A stretch of DNA of 64,000 nt from Arthrobacter globiformis (GCF_030818015.1 NZ_JAUSZX010000001.1:4650001-4714000), one strand, 5' to 3'. Counted from the stretch's first letter, positions 25,452 to 34,935 are shown. Translations and numbers: made by a program. Notes: a model not told the origin generated them from the letters alone.

Positions 25452-27038
25452 GTGACTGAACGCCCAGCCCCGGCTGCTGATGGATTCCTGCTGGACGCCG
25501 ATGGAATCAGCAAACACTATGCCGGCGTTACTGCCCTGGATAGCGTCGGACTGCAGGTTCGTCCGGCCGAAATCCATGCGCTGCTCGGCGGCAACGGCGC
25601 CGGCAAATCGACCCTCATCAATATCCTGTCGGGACTGACCCCGCCAGACGCCGGAACGATCACCCTCTCAGGCGCTCCGCTTGAGCTTCGCCGTCCGAGC
25701 GATGCCTTGGGCAGCGGCATCAACACCATCCATCAGGAACTCTCCCTGGTCCCCGCGCTGACTACCCTGGACAACATCTTCCTCGGCAGAGAGGTCAACG
25801 CACGCTTCATCGGCTTGAACATGAGGCTGGACCGTCGCCGGATGGAGGAACGCGTCCGTGACCTTGCCGCGGAATTCGGTCTATCCGGGGAAGATCTGAA
25901 GCTTCCGGTCGGCGAGTTCGGCGCCCTGAAGAAGCGCGTCGTGGAAATCGTCAAGGCCCTGGCATTCGACACGCGTCTTCTCATCCTGGACGAGCCGACC
26001 TCGGGGTTGGAAGAAGAGGAGCGCCTCAACCTGTTCGAACATATGCGCCGCCTGCGCGACAAGGGTGTCTCCCTGGTCTGGGTCACCCACCATCTGGAGG
26101 AGCTGTACGGGCTCGCCGATACAGCGACCGTGTTCAGGGACGGCCGGAGTGTGGGCACCGTGAACGTGTCCGACACCAGCGTTGACGATCTGCTGGCCAT
26201 GATGTTCGGTATCGCAGCAGGGGAGTTCGGCTCCATGGCCACTGCGCCGGCCGTGACGGAGGCAGAAGAGTCCCGCGAAGAAGTGCTCCGCCTCACCGAC
26301 GTCAACCGCAGCTACATCCTTCGCGACATCTCACTTACTGTCCACAAGGGAGAAATCCTGGGTATTTCCGGCCTGGCGGGCGCGGGCCGCACCGAGCTTG
26401 CCCGGGCCATTATGGGCATCGACAAGATCAGCAGCGGAACAGTGCACCTGAGAGGCGAAGCAGTCCGGTTCTCCGAATCGAGCGCCGCCTACCGGAAGGG
26501 TCTGGCGATGCTCCCCGAAGACCGGAAACAGCTGGGCATCCTGCCCGAGCTGTCGGTTGCGGAGAACATTTCCATCTCAAGCCTCGGCCGTGTCTCGCAG
26601 CTCGGGTTCGTTCTGAAAAACAGGGACGAAGTCGCCCAGGCCGAAAACTATCGTCGGCGGCTTGGTATCAAGACGGCGGACGTCAGGGAGAAAATCCGCA
26701 ACCTCAGCGGCGGGAACCAGCAAAAGGCCATTGTCGCCCGTTGCCTCAACACGAACCCGGACCTGTTGATTTTCGATGAGCCGACCCAAGGGATCGACGT
26801 GTCCGCGAAGGTCGAGGTCCACAACCTCATCCGTGAATTCGTCGCCAACGGCGGCGCCGCCATCGTCATCGCCTCCGAAATCGCCGAACTCGTCGAACTC
26901 AGCCACCGCGTCGTGGTCATGAAAAAGGGCCGCCTCGTGGGCTCGGTCGACCAAGTTCAGCACGCGCTGGTCTCGGGGCAGTTTGAAGCCGTTAAGAACC
27001 GCATCCTCGCGATGTCTGCAGGCAGGACCGAATCATGA
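25452..27038 (+). CDS. Sugar ABC transporter ATP-binding protein, two ABC domains
   Basis: Encodes 528 residues from GTG 25452, with AGAAGGAG seven bases upstream; the longer frame to 25362 would overlap the promoter. Two fused ABC domains as in RbsA/XylG. Domain 1 has Walker A GGNGAGKST and Walker B LLILDEPTSG, but its signature region reads FGALKKRVVEIVKAL rather than LSGGQ. Domain 2 has a degenerate Walker A (GLAGAGRTE), signature LSGGNQQKAIVARCL and Walker B LLIFDEPTQGID. This asymmetry is usual for the family. First gene of a plus-strand run that continues to 35331; the stop overlaps the first permease. Confidence 0.92.
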   Translation: MTERPAPAADGFLLDADGISKHYAGVTALDSVGLQVRPAEIHALLGGNGAGKSTLINILSGLTPPDAGTITLSGAPLELRRPSDALGSGINTIHQELSLVPALTTLDNIFLGREVNARFIGLNMRLDRRRMEERVRDLAAEFGLSGEDLKLPVGEFGALKKRVVEIVKALAFDTRLLILDEPTSGLEEEERLNLFEHMRRLRDKGVSLVWVTHHLEELYGLADTATVFRDGRSVGTVNVSDTSVDDLLAMMFGIAAGEFGSMATAPAVTEAEESREEVLRLTDVNRSYILRDISLTVHKGEILGISGLAGAGRTELARAIMGIDKISSGTVHLRGEAVRFSESSAAYRKGLAMLPEDRKQLGILPELSVAENISISSLGRVSQLGFVLKNRDEVAQAENYRRRLGIKTADVREKIRNLSGGNQQKAIVARCLNTNPDLLIFDEPTQGIDVSAKVEVHNLIREFVANGGAAIVIASEIAELVELSHRVVVMKKGRLVGSVDQVQHALVSGQFEAVKNRILAMSAGRTES

Positions 27039-28090
27039 ACTTCCAGCGGACCACCTCCCGCGTCCTTTCCACTACCGGCGTCCCCATCGCTATCGCCCTT
27101 GTGATCGTTGTCATCGTCTTCCAGATCATGTCGCCAGTGTTCCTGACTCCCGGAAGCGTGCGCGATTACATTAACAACGCAATCCCCATCCTGCTCCTTA
27201 CCGTGGGCGTTTCCATCGTCATCGTCGGCGGCGGCATCGATCTCTCTGTTGGTACTGTGGCCGGGCTCAGCGCCGGCACAACCATGTGGACACTGGTCTC
27301 GGGCGCCCCCACATGGATCGCAGTTCTCGTCGGCGTCGGCACGGGGCTGGTCTTCGGCCTCTTCAACGGGCTCATGATCACCCGTTTCGGCATCAACGAC
27401 TTCATCGTCACCCTGGCCACACTGAACATCGCCGGCGGACTGCTCATCGTGCTCACGGAGCAGGTTCCGCTGCAGGGAGTCACGACTCCCGGCTTCTCCG
27501 AGATCGTGTACGGGAACCTGCTCGGCATTCCCAATGCCTTCTGGATCGCTGCGATCCTCTTCGTGCTCATGCAGTTCTTCCTCATCAAGACAATCTTCGG
27601 CCGGCGCATCTTCGCCATCGGCATCGGCGCATCAGCGGCCAACGTCGCAGGAGTGAACGTCAACCGCGTCAGGCTCGAAACCTTCGTCCTTTCGGGCCTG
27701 CTCGCAGGCGCCGCCGGGGTTCTCCTCGCATCCCGTCTCGGAGCCGTCCAGGCATTCCTCGGCAATGGCTACGAATTCGTTGCGATCGCCGGCGCAGTCC
27801 TCGGCGGTGTCAGCCTCGCCGGCGGCAGGGGCTCAGTCTGGGCTGCAGTCGCCGGCGGGCTCATGCTCGCCAGCCTGCAGCAAGGGCTGCGGCTCAACGG
27901 CGTGGACCCGGTCTACTTCAGCATCGTCACCGGCCTGTGCATCGTCGCGGGCGTCGTCTTTGATCGCCGGATCCAGCAGTTCGCGCTCAGCAGCATCAGA
28001 AGGCGCGGTGGCAGAACATCGTCAACGCCGCCCCCAACAACCAAGAGCGACCGCGAAAACCACTTGCTCAGCACCGGGAAGCAGGACTGA
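27035..28090 (+). CDS. Sugar ABC transporter permease 1
   Basis: Encodes 351 residues of the RbsC family, with about ten membrane segments. IVGGGIDLSVGTVAGLSAG and the late IAGAVLGGVSLAGGRGSVWAAV coupling motif are clear. The C-terminus carries a basic, polar tail (RRRGGRTSSTPPP) absent from the second permease. Overlaps the ATPase gene by four bases and is two bases from permease 2. Two different permeases beside one ATPase imply a heterodimeric channel, as known for LsrCD (AI-2) and YtfT/YjfF (galactofuranose). Confidence 0.9.
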   Translation: MNFQRTTSRVLSTTGVPIAIALVIVVIVFQIMSPVFLTPGSVRDYINNAIPILLLTVGVSIVIVGGGIDLSVGTVAGLSAGTTMWTLVSGAPTWIAVLVGVGTGLVFGLFNGLMITRFGINDFIVTLATLNIAGGLLIVLTEQVPLQGVTTPGFSEIVYGNLLGIPNAFWIAAILFVLMQFFLIKTIFGRRIFAIGIGASAANVAGVNVNRVRLETFVLSGLLAGAAGVLLASRLGAVQAFLGNGYEFVAIAGAVLGGVSLAGGRGSVWAAVAGGLMLASLQQGLRLNGVDPVYFSIVTGLCIVAGVVFDRRIQQFALSSIRRRGGRTSSTPPPTTKSDRENHLLSTGKQD

Positions 28091-28092
28091 CA

Positions 28093-29139
28093 ATGAGCAC
28101 CACAACCACCACCCCAATGAAGGACAACAAGAGCCTGACGGACCGGGCAGCCGGCCGCCTCCTGGTGGACCCGACACTCGGTGTATTGGCCCTGCTGCTT
28201 CTGATCTGCCTGATCTCCGCGTTCGCACTGCCGGTCTTCCTGAACCCATCCAACCTTTACAACCTCCTCAACACCAGCCTGATCGTCATGATCCTGGCCA
28301 TGGGAATGACCGTGGTCCTGATCTCCGGAGGAATCGACCTCTCAATCGGCACCACCATGGCCCTTTGCGCCGGCGTTGCGGCCACAACCATGAACTACGG
28401 ACTGCCGCTCATCGCAGCCCTGCTCGCCGCCCTGGCCACAGGTGCCCTGGTCGGAATCGGCAACGGCCTGCTAATCACCAGGCTCGGCCTGCCTGACTTC
28501 ATCGCCACGCTCGCCATGCTCGGTTTCGCCAGCGGCATCCTCTACATCTGGACCAAAGGTGTTCCGATCATCGGCTACATGGTCCCCGAGTTCTACACGA
28601 TCGGCGGCCTGACCCCGCTGGTGGGACCCCTCACCCTTCCGATGCTGATCGCCCTTGCCGTCGCACTGGTCCTCGGAGGAATCCTCGGCTCCACCCGCCT
28701 CGGAACGCACTTTTTCGCCGTCGGAAGCAGCAAGACCGGCGCCATGCAATCAGGTGTCCGCGTAGACCGCATCCGCGCCCAGGCCTACATCGTCAGCGGC
28801 CTGGCGGCAGCTGTCGCCGGCATCATCATGGCAGGCCGCAACACCAACGTCCCTGCTGACCTCGGCAACGGTTACGAGATCCAAGCGATCGCCGCCGCGG
28901 TCATCGGCGGCGCAGCCCTGACTGGAGGCCGCGGCCGGATCCTCGGCGCCATCCTCGGGGCAATCACCCTGGCCGCAACAGTCAACCTGATCAACCTCGT
29001 CGGCGTCCCGTCCAGCTATCAAAAGATTGTCATCGGCGCCATCCTGGTCGTCGCCGTCCTGGCCAACCGCCTCAGCGCAGTCATCAGCGCCAAGGTGCGC
29101 CAGCGCAGAGCTCTGGTCCTTGAAGGAATCCCTGCCTAA
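28093..29139 (+). CDS. Sugar ABC transporter permease 2
   Basis: Encodes 348 residues of the RbsC family. Motifs: LISGGIDLSIGTTMALCAG, GLPDFIATLAMLGFASG, and the C-terminal AAAVIGGAALTGGRGRILGAI. Starts two bases after permease 1. It has clearly diverged from permease 1 in sequence, so the pair is not a recent duplication. It is followed after 68 bases by the binding-protein gene. The substrate is most likely a monosaccharide, glycoside or polyol consumed by the oxidoreductases downstream. Confidence 0.9.
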   Translation: MSTTTTTPMKDNKSLTDRAAGRLLVDPTLGVLALLLLICLISAFALPVFLNPSNLYNLLNTSLIVMILAMGMTVVLISGGIDLSIGTTMALCAGVAATTMNYGLPLIAALLAALATGALVGIGNGLLITRLGLPDFIATLAMLGFASGILYIWTKGVPIIGYMVPEFYTIGGLTPLVGPLTLPMLIALAVALVLGGILGSTRLGTHFFAVGSSKTGAMQSGVRVDRIRAQAYIVSGLAAAVAGIIMAGRNTNVPADLGNGYEIQAIAAAVIGGAALTGGRGRILGAILGAITLAATVNLINLVGVPSSYQKIVIGAILVVAVLANRLSAVISAKVRQRRALVLEGIPA

Positions 29140-29207
29140 CCCAACTCCAAACCAGCCACGCAGTTGTGGCAAGAAAGCCCCATCCACAAGTGAAGGAAGC
29201 ATCAACG

Positions 29208-30380
29208 ATGAGCTCAACCACAGTGAATACACGGCCAGGCCGCCGCGGCAGCAGGGCCCGTCTCGCCCTCGCCTGCACGGCGACAGCAGCAGCGCTGCTC
29301 CTCACCGGCTGCACCACCGTGAACTCGTCCGGCGGAGGCTCCAACGCAGGAGCCAGCGGCGGCGGAGGCACGGACTACCTCCCTGACGAGACAGTCAAAA
29401 AGATCGTCAACGGCCGTGAAATCAAGGTCGGATTCGCCCCGCCAATCCTCTCCGAGTTTTACACCCAGGTTGAAAAAGCCGCCCAGAACAAGATGAAGGA
29501 ATACGAGGACCGCTTTGGGGTGAAGTGGAAGTGGGAACGCCAGGGAGCCCTGAACGACGCCCACTCCGGCACTGAGACCCTGGGCATCGTGCAGGGATAC
29601 ATCGCCCGCAAGTTCGACGCCGTCTTCGTCTGCTCAGCCGCCAACGCCTCGACCATGCAGGCCCTGTACAAGCAAGGGTCCGCCAAGGGCATTGACTTCT
29701 ACCAGTTCAACTCCACCGAAGAGCTCGCCAACCCTTCCCAGGCCGAGAACCCCACCGGCGGCCTGTCCACCGTGTCCAACATCGGCTACGACGACCGGTG
29801 GCAGTCCGGGTACCTCGCCGGGCAGTACATTGCCAAGCAGCTAAAGGGCCAAGGCTCCATTATCCAGATCATGGGCCCCTCGGGGTCCGACTGGACGAAG
29901 CTGCGTCAGCTCGGCTTCAAGAAGGCCATCGCTGAATACCCGGACATGAAGATTGTCGGCGAAGCAGACGGCGGGTACGTCCGTGACAAGGGACTCACCG
30001 CTGCGCAGGACCTGTTGACGAAGTTCCCGGACGTTAAAGCCATCTACGGCGAGAACGAGGACATGGCCCTGGGAGCCGCCCAGGCTATCGACGCACGGGG
30101 CCTGAAGCACTGGGACGGAACCTCCGGCATCATCACCATCGGCGCCGACGGCCTCGTCTCGGGCATGGACGCCATCAAAGCCGGAAAACTGACCGCCACC
30201 GTGGACGTGAACAGCTCTGAGATGGGCAGCCGGATGATCGAAACCCTCTTCGCCCATGAGTTCCTCGGCCAGGAAGTCAACCAGTTCATCCGCATCCCCA
30301 CCGGCGTCGTGGACAAGTCCAACGTTGACTGGCACGAAGGAGTCCTCAAGAACGTCCTCAGCGGGCCCGGCAAGTACTGA
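29208..30380 (+). CDS. Sugar ABC transporter substrate-binding lipoprotein
   Basis: Encodes 390 residues from ATG 29208 (GAAGGAAGC upstream). The signal has three arginine pairs (RPGRRGSRAR), a hydrophobic core and the lipobox LLTGC, then a Ser/Gly-rich linker. The mature domain is PBP-1-like: EIKVGFAPPILSEFYTQVE, YIARKFDAVFVCSAANAS, NIGYDDRWQSGYLAGQYIA, IIQIMGPSGSDWTKLRQLGF and VKAIYGENEDMALGAAQAI. Longer than RbsB (about 290), with an insert in the first lobe. A perfect 13-bp hairpin follows at 30391-30422, probably limiting read-through into the oxidoreductase genes. Confidence 0.9.
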   Translation: MSSTTVNTRPGRRGSRARLALACTATAAALLLTGCTTVNSSGGGSNAGASGGGGTDYLPDETVKKIVNGREIKVGFAPPILSEFYTQVEKAAQNKMKEYEDRFGVKWKWERQGALNDAHSGTETLGIVQGYIARKFDAVFVCSAANASTMQALYKQGSAKGIDFYQFNSTEELANPSQAENPTGGLSTVSNIGYDDRWQSGYLAGQYIAKQLKGQGSIIQIMGPSGSDWTKLRQLGFKKAIAEYPDMKIVGEADGGYVRDKGLTAAQDLLTKFPDVKAIYGENEDMALGAAQAIDARGLKHWDGTSGIITIGADGLVSGMDAIKAGKLTATVDVNSSEMGSRMIETLFAHEFLGQEVNQFIRIPTGVVDKSNVDWHEGVLKNVLSGPGKY

Positions 30381-30390
30381 CCGGCCACCT

Positions 30391-30422
30391 GTCCCGGTCC
30401 GGTATGGACACCGGACCGGGAC
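30391..30422 (+). terminator. Perfect 13-bp hairpin after the binding-protein gene
   Basis: Arms 30391-30403 and 30410-30422 are exact complements with a 6-base loop. No T run follows. Such stems after binding-protein genes usually stabilise that part of the message and thin out downstream transcription. Confidence 0.6.
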
Positions 30423-30460
30423 CCAGCAAGTTCCTCTGAAAAGCACGAAAGGTTCGCGCA

Positions 30461-32143
30461 ATGAAGCGAAAAATGGACCCGGTCGATGTCGTGATCGTAG
30501 GGCTGGGAGCCGGCGGCGGGCCGGCAGCAAAAGTACTCAGCGAGGCCGGATACAAGGTCGTCGGATTTGATAAAGGTCCCTGGTTGCGCCCGGAAGAGCA
30601 CTATTCGGGAGACGAGCTGAAGTTCCAGAACCGCAGCTACCTGTGGCCGGACGTGAACCTCATGCCCCGCACCGTCCGCAGCGATGACAAGTCCGAAGCC
30701 CGGATCTTCAACTTCTCCCCCGTGCCGTCCAACGTCGGCGGCGGAACGAGTCACATGGCGGGGTGGATGCCGCGGCCGCGTGTCTCGGACTTCATCTTCC
30801 ACTCCCTCCACGGCGCTCTTGAGGGAGCAAGCCTCGCGGACTGGCCCTACCGCTACGAGCATCTCGAGCCCTACCTGACAAAGGTTGAATGGAGCTACGG
30901 CATTTCCGGCCTCGCCGGCGCCGACAAGGGTGAAGGCTTCCGCAGCAAGGCCTACCCCAGTGCCCCGCTTCCCCCTACCAGCTTCGGCAAGAAATTCTAC
31001 GAAGGCTCCAACAAGCTCGGCATCAACTCCTTCCCCCTGCCGATGTCGCACCTGACCGAAGGCAACGCGCTTGGTCGGCCGGCGGTCAACCGGACCAGCT
31101 TCTGGAACCAGTACGGCGACCCCACCCAGACCCGGTCCAGCGTCGCCACGACCTACATCCCGGAAGCCCTGGCCACCGGAAACTTCGAGGTCCGGGCCGA
31201 CAGCTTCGTCCGGGAAGTCAAGGTCGGAAAAGACGGGAAAGCCACGGGAGTCATCTATATCGACCCCAGCGGACTGGAAATCGAACAGGACGCCAGGGTG
31301 GTCATTCTCGCACTCGGCGCCATCGAATCCGCGCGTCTCATGCTCCTGTCCTCATCCAACAAATTCCCCGACGGCCTGGCCAACGATTCAGGACTGGTCG
31401 GCAAGAACGCCACCTTCCACGAGTACATCTTCGCCGTCGGACTCTTCGACAGGGACATGGAGGACCCGCTGCACGGGTGGACCGGGAACTACCAAAGCGG
31501 CGGATCCACCCACTTCTACGAGACAGACGAAAGCCGCGGCCACATCGGCGGAGGGATCATCGCCACCACCCAGATCGGACAGGCCATCAACGCCATCATG
31601 CCCGGACGACCCACCTGGGGACAGGCCATGAAGGACGCCGACCGTGACTACTTCGACTACTCCATGAAGATCGGATTCATCCTCCAGGACATGCCGCAGG
31701 AGACAAACAGGGTCGACTTGGACCCCACCGTCAAAGATGCCTGGGGAATGCCTGTCGCGCGCATCACCAACAAACCTCACGCGAACGATATCGCCATGAG
31801 CAGGTGGCAGATCGACAAGAACCAGGAGATCCTCCAAGCGGCCGGCGCGAAGAAGACGATTCCCGTCTACCTCGGGGACGAGTTCACCGGAAACGCCTGC
31901 CACCAGCAGGGCACCGTGCGGATGGGCACCGACCCTGCCAAGTCCGTGCTGAACGAATGGGGCCAGGCGCACTCCGTCGAAAACCTCTTCGTCCTCGACG
32001 GGGCAGGCTTCCCCACCGCACTCGGCGTGAACCCCACGCTCACGATCATGGCGCATTCCTGGCGCTGCGCGGACTACATCGCCAACACCTACATGAAGGG
32101 CCGCTCCGAACGCCTGAACCTGTCCCCAATCAAAAAATCCTAG
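30461..32143 (+). CDS. GMC-family FAD-dependent oxidoreductase (large subunit)
   Basis: Encodes 560 residues. FAD-binding GLGAGG at 14-19 followed by GFDKG, the second flavin contact NVGGGTSHMAGW, and the GMC C-terminal domain with NACHQQGTVRMGTD (catalytic His) and GVNPTLTIMAHSWRCADYI (catalytic Asn). This resembles the flavoprotein subunit of gluconate 2-dehydrogenase, sorbitol dehydrogenase and glycoside 3-dehydrogenase complexes. No export signal, so it acts in the cytoplasm or at the inner face of the membrane. The next gene encodes a small-subunit-like partner 14 bases away. The substrate is probably an imported sugar, glycoside or polyol. Confidence 0.88.
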   Translation: MKRKMDPVDVVIVGLGAGGGPAAKVLSEAGYKVVGFDKGPWLRPEEHYSGDELKFQNRSYLWPDVNLMPRTVRSDDKSEARIFNFSPVPSNVGGGTSHMAGWMPRPRVSDFIFHSLHGALEGASLADWPYRYEHLEPYLTKVEWSYGISGLAGADKGEGFRSKAYPSAPLPPTSFGKKFYEGSNKLGINSFPLPMSHLTEGNALGRPAVNRTSFWNQYGDPTQTRSSVATTYIPEALATGNFEVRADSFVREVKVGKDGKATGVIYIDPSGLEIEQDARVVILALGAIESARLMLLSSSNKFPDGLANDSGLVGKNATFHEYIFAVGLFDRDMEDPLHGWTGNYQSGGSTHFYETDESRGHIGGGIIATTQIGQAINAIMPGRPTWGQAMKDADRDYFDYSMKIGFILQDMPQETNRVDLDPTVKDAWGMPVARITNKPHANDIAMSRWQIDKNQEILQAAGAKKTIPVYLGDEFTGNACHQQGTVRMGTDPAKSVLNEWGQAHSVENLFVLDGAGFPTALGVNPTLTIMAHSWRCADYIANTYMKGRSERLNLSPIKKS

Positions 32144-32157
32144 AAGGAGGAGAACAA

Positions 32158-32889
32158 ATGGTGTCAAAAGCTGACTGGGAAATAGCACCCATTCACATCG
32201 ATCCTGATACGACCGAAAAGCTATTCTTCACCGACCACGAGTGGGACACGATCGAAGCAGCAGCGGCCAGGATCATGCCCACGGATCACGATCCGGGGGC
32301 CCGCGAGGCACGCGTCATCGTCTTCATCGACAGGTACCTGTCCGGCATCGACTACCTCTACGCCGCAGCCGACGGAAGCGGATTCCTGCAACTGGCAGAT
32401 AAAGATGCCCACGCGGCCCGGGCCCGGAACGCCAACATGCAACGCCTGTACCGGGAAGGCATCCTCGAGCTGGACACGAAGGCCCGGGAACTGCGCGCCC
32501 CATCCTTCAAAGAGGCCTCCGACCAGATTCAGGACGAAGTGCTCGAACAGATCAGCGGCGCGCCCAAACCCGTCCCTGTGTCCCTCACATCCAGGGAGGT
32601 GTACTACTCACGCCTCCAGGGCAACACCGACGAAGGCAAGAGTTTTTTCGACACGCTCTGCCTCCACGTCCGCCAAGGCTTCTACGGCGATCCCGTCTAC
32701 GGGGGAAACAAGGACCAGATGGGCTGGAAAACGGTCGGTTTCGTGGGACCAAAGAGCCTGAAGGACACCATGGACGGCACTTACAGCACCGCCGAGTTCT
32801 TTATCCAGGAGTACGACTGGGAAGATCTGGTCCCCGGTTTCAAACACAGCCAGGATCCCACCTCCAACCAGCAGCAGAACGGTCAGTGA
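32158..32889 (+). CDS. Gluconate 2-dehydrogenase subunit 3-like partner protein
   Basis: Encodes 243 residues from ATG 32158, behind an AAGGAGGAG ribosome site. The FFTDHEWDTIEAAAARIMPT start, then DPGAREARVIVFIDRYL, matches the gluconate_2-dh3 family, small subunits that accompany GMC dehydrogenases. The C-terminal part (FFDTLCLHVRQGFYGDPVYGG, then KTVGFVG) is also family-typical. In well-known members this subunit has a Tat signal; none is present here, suggesting a cytoplasmic complex with the preceding flavoprotein. The partner's role is usually stabilisation or export. Confidence 0.85.
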   Translation: MVSKADWEIAPIHIDPDTTEKLFFTDHEWDTIEAAAARIMPTDHDPGAREARVIVFIDRYLSGIDYLYAAADGSGFLQLADKDAHAARARNANMQRLYREGILELDTKARELRAPSFKEASDQIQDEVLEQISGAPKPVPVSLTSREVYYSRLQGNTDEGKSFFDTLCLHVRQGFYGDPVYGGNKDQMGWKTVGFVGPKSLKDTMDGTYSTAEFFIQEYDWEDLVPGFKHSQDPTSNQQQNGQ

Positions 32890-32975
32890 CCGTCCTGGAC
32901 GACCAAGGTAACCCGTCTCCGGCGCTTCAGAGCCGGCGCAGGACCATCTGAAATAAATCGAGAGGAAAGAAGACA

Positions 32976-33746
32976 ATGACCGCCTTCGAAGACAAGCTCA
33001 ACAAGTACGTCGACCGTTCCTACCGCTTCATCCCCGACACCATCGACCTCAGCAAGACCGTCGTGCACGCACTGGACATCCAGAACCTCTGCCTCGATCC
33101 CAAGGGCGCCGACTACATCGAAAGCGTCGGCGGCGCTCCCTCCGGCCAGGAATCCCTCGGCCCTGCAAAGAGGATCCTGGAACTCGCCCGCGAAAAGGGT
33201 ATGAAGGTCATTTGGTCACTCTGGGGCATGCACCCCGAGGGCGCAGACCTTGGTATCTGGGGACTGAAGTACCCTTCATGGAACGAGCCGGATTCCCCCT
33301 TCAACCACGGCACCTGGAACGGCGCCCTCGTCGACGGATTCGAACCGCAAAAAGGCGAACCCGTCTTCCAGAAGCACCGCAACAGCAGCTTCTACGGGAC
33401 AGCTTTCAACGAGTACCTGATGCAGGACCGAGCGGAGTATCTGGTCATCATCGGGTCATCGACGGCCAATTGCGTCCCCACGACGGCCCGCGACGGGTTC
33501 GACCGCGGCTACAAGGTGATCGTCGTCGCCGACGCGGGGACTGCCATCCCGATCAACACCCACGGCCGCAACCCGGAATTCGATCACGAAACACCCGAAG
33601 GCTACGGCCAATACTGGGAGTCGCTGCGCAACATCCAGGCACAATACGCCGACGTGATGTCCAGCGACGAGTTCGCTGCCCTGGTGGAGCGCTCATCCGC
33701 CGCCCAGACAAAGTCCGGCGAACAGCTGACAAGCGCAACACGCTAA
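32976..33746 (+). CDS. Isochorismatase-like cysteine hydrolase
   Basis: Encodes 256 residues, longer than the usual 180-220. Catalytic triad positions are intact: Asp34 in HALDIQNLCLD, Lys133 in FQKHRNSSFYGT, and Cys166 in SSTANCVPTTARDG. The family hydrolyses amides, carbamoyl groups or enol ethers; no substrate can be named. About 45 extra N- and C-terminal residues extend the fold. It lies between dehydrogenase and reductase genes, with a perfect 13-bp hairpin after it. In a sugar-oxidation pathway such an enzyme might open a ring or remove an amide, which is inference only. Confidence 0.85.
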   Translation: MTAFEDKLNKYVDRSYRFIPDTIDLSKTVVHALDIQNLCLDPKGADYIESVGGAPSGQESLGPAKRILELAREKGMKVIWSLWGMHPEGADLGIWGLKYPSWNEPDSPFNHGTWNGALVDGFEPQKGEPVFQKHRNSSFYGTAFNEYLMQDRAEYLVIIGSSTANCVPTTARDGFDRGYKVIVVADAGTAIPINTHGRNPEFDHETPEGYGQYWESLRNIQAQYADVMSSDEFAALVERSSAAQTKSGEQLTSATR

Positions 33747-33765
33747 ACGCCACAGCACCGCCCCT

Positions 33766-33799
33766 GCCGCCCGCGTCTGCAACCCGGACGCGGGCGGCA
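33766..33799 (+). terminator. Perfect 13-bp hairpin after the hydrolase gene
   Basis: Arms 33766-33778 and 33787-33799 are exact complements with an 8-base loop, GC-rich, no T run. Lies in the 127-base gap before the aldo/keto reductase; a processing or attenuation site inside the cluster, or the end of its first transcript. Confidence 0.6.
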
Positions 33800-33873
33800 A
33801 GCGCAAAAGCACTCCTCATCCTGTGCATCCGCGCACGGAAACCGGCCTGTTCACCAGGTGAAAGAAGAACCCA

Positions 33874-34923
33874 ATGGCCCCACTCAGCATCGCCGCCCAA
33901 CGGACCTTCGGACGTGCCGGCTGGTCAACCACGTTGGCAGGTTTTGGCTCCGTAGCCCTGGGCAACATGGGAAAAGTCATGCCCACCACCGAAGCCCGCA
34001 ATCTGGTCAACCATGCCTGGGAATCAGGCGTCCGCCTGTTTGATACCGCTCCCATGTACGGGCACGGACTGGCCGAATACCGGCTCGCGGATGAACTGAT
34101 GGACCGGAACCGCGACGAGTATGCACTGGTCACAAAGGTCGGCCGTACCCTCCACCCCGCACCCTCAGGCACCTTCGACGCCGGACCTTGGAAAAACACG
34201 CCGCCGATGCGCATGGAATACGACTATTCCTATGACGGCGTCATGAGGCAAGTCGAAGACAGCATGCAGCGAATGGCGACGGACCGCTTCGATGTACTGC
34301 TCGTCCATGACACCGACCGGTGGACGCACGGAGACAGGCACCGTCAACGATTTCAGGAAGCCATAGAGGGTGCGTTCAGAGCGCTTCTGTCCCTCCGTGA
34401 GCAAAAAGTGGTCAGCGCCATAGGGATAGGCGTGAACGAAGTGGACGTATGCATCAACGCGGTGAACATGGTCGACATCGACTGCACGCTGATCGCAGGA
34501 ACCTACAACCTCCTGGACCAGGAGGCAGCCAAAGAGCTGCTTCCCCTTTGCCAGACGCGAGGAATAGCAGTCATCAACGGACGGGTGTTCGGATCCGGCA
34601 TCCTGGCCACAGGAACAATCCGCGGCGCCCGGTTCAACTACGCTCCCGCAAGCGCCGAACTCATCGCGAAGGTACGGCCAATCGAGGATCTCTGCGGCGA
34701 CTACGGCGTATCCCTTGGCGCTGTCGCGGTCCAGTTCGCCGCGTCGCATCCAGCCATCAGCAACGTCTGCATGGGGGCCGGCAGCGTCGAGCAACAGAAA
34801 CAGAACTACTCATGGCTCGAAGAGGAAGTACCCGACGGGCTTTGGAACGAGCTGACTACCAACGGCCTGCTGCCAGCCCACACCCCCTTCCCCGTCGAGC
34901 CTAAACAATCCTCCGGATACTAA
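33874..34923 (+). CDS. Aldo/keto reductase (aldose/pyridoxal dehydrogenase-like branch)
   Basis: Encodes 349 residues. The AKR features are present: GFGSVALGNMG, active-site Asp and Tyr in FDTAPMYGHGLAE, catalytic Lys in LVTKVGR, and the His of VLLVHDTDR. LGAVAVQFAASHPAISNVCMGA is the family's NADP-binding region. The arrangement resembles L-fucose/D-threo-aldose 1-dehydrogenases and the AKR-type pyridoxal 4-dehydrogenase, which oxidise aldoses or aldehydes to lactones. That would suit an oxidative sugar pathway following the GMC enzyme. It lies 12 bases before the GlcG-like gene. Confidence 0.85.
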   Translation: MAPLSIAAQRTFGRAGWSTTLAGFGSVALGNMGKVMPTTEARNLVNHAWESGVRLFDTAPMYGHGLAEYRLADELMDRNRDEYALVTKVGRTLHPAPSGTFDAGPWKNTPPMRMEYDYSYDGVMRQVEDSMQRMATDRFDVLLVHDTDRWTHGDRHRQRFQEAIEGAFRALLSLREQKVVSAIGIGVNEVDVCINAVNMVDIDCTLIAGTYNLLDQEAAKELLPLCQTRGIAVINGRVFGSGILATGTIRGARFNYAPASAELIAKVRPIEDLCGDYGVSLGAVAVQFAASHPAISNVCMGAGSVEQQKQNYSWLEEEVPDGLWNELTTNGLLPAHTPFPVEPKQSSGY

Positions 34924-34935
34924 GGACCCCAACAA

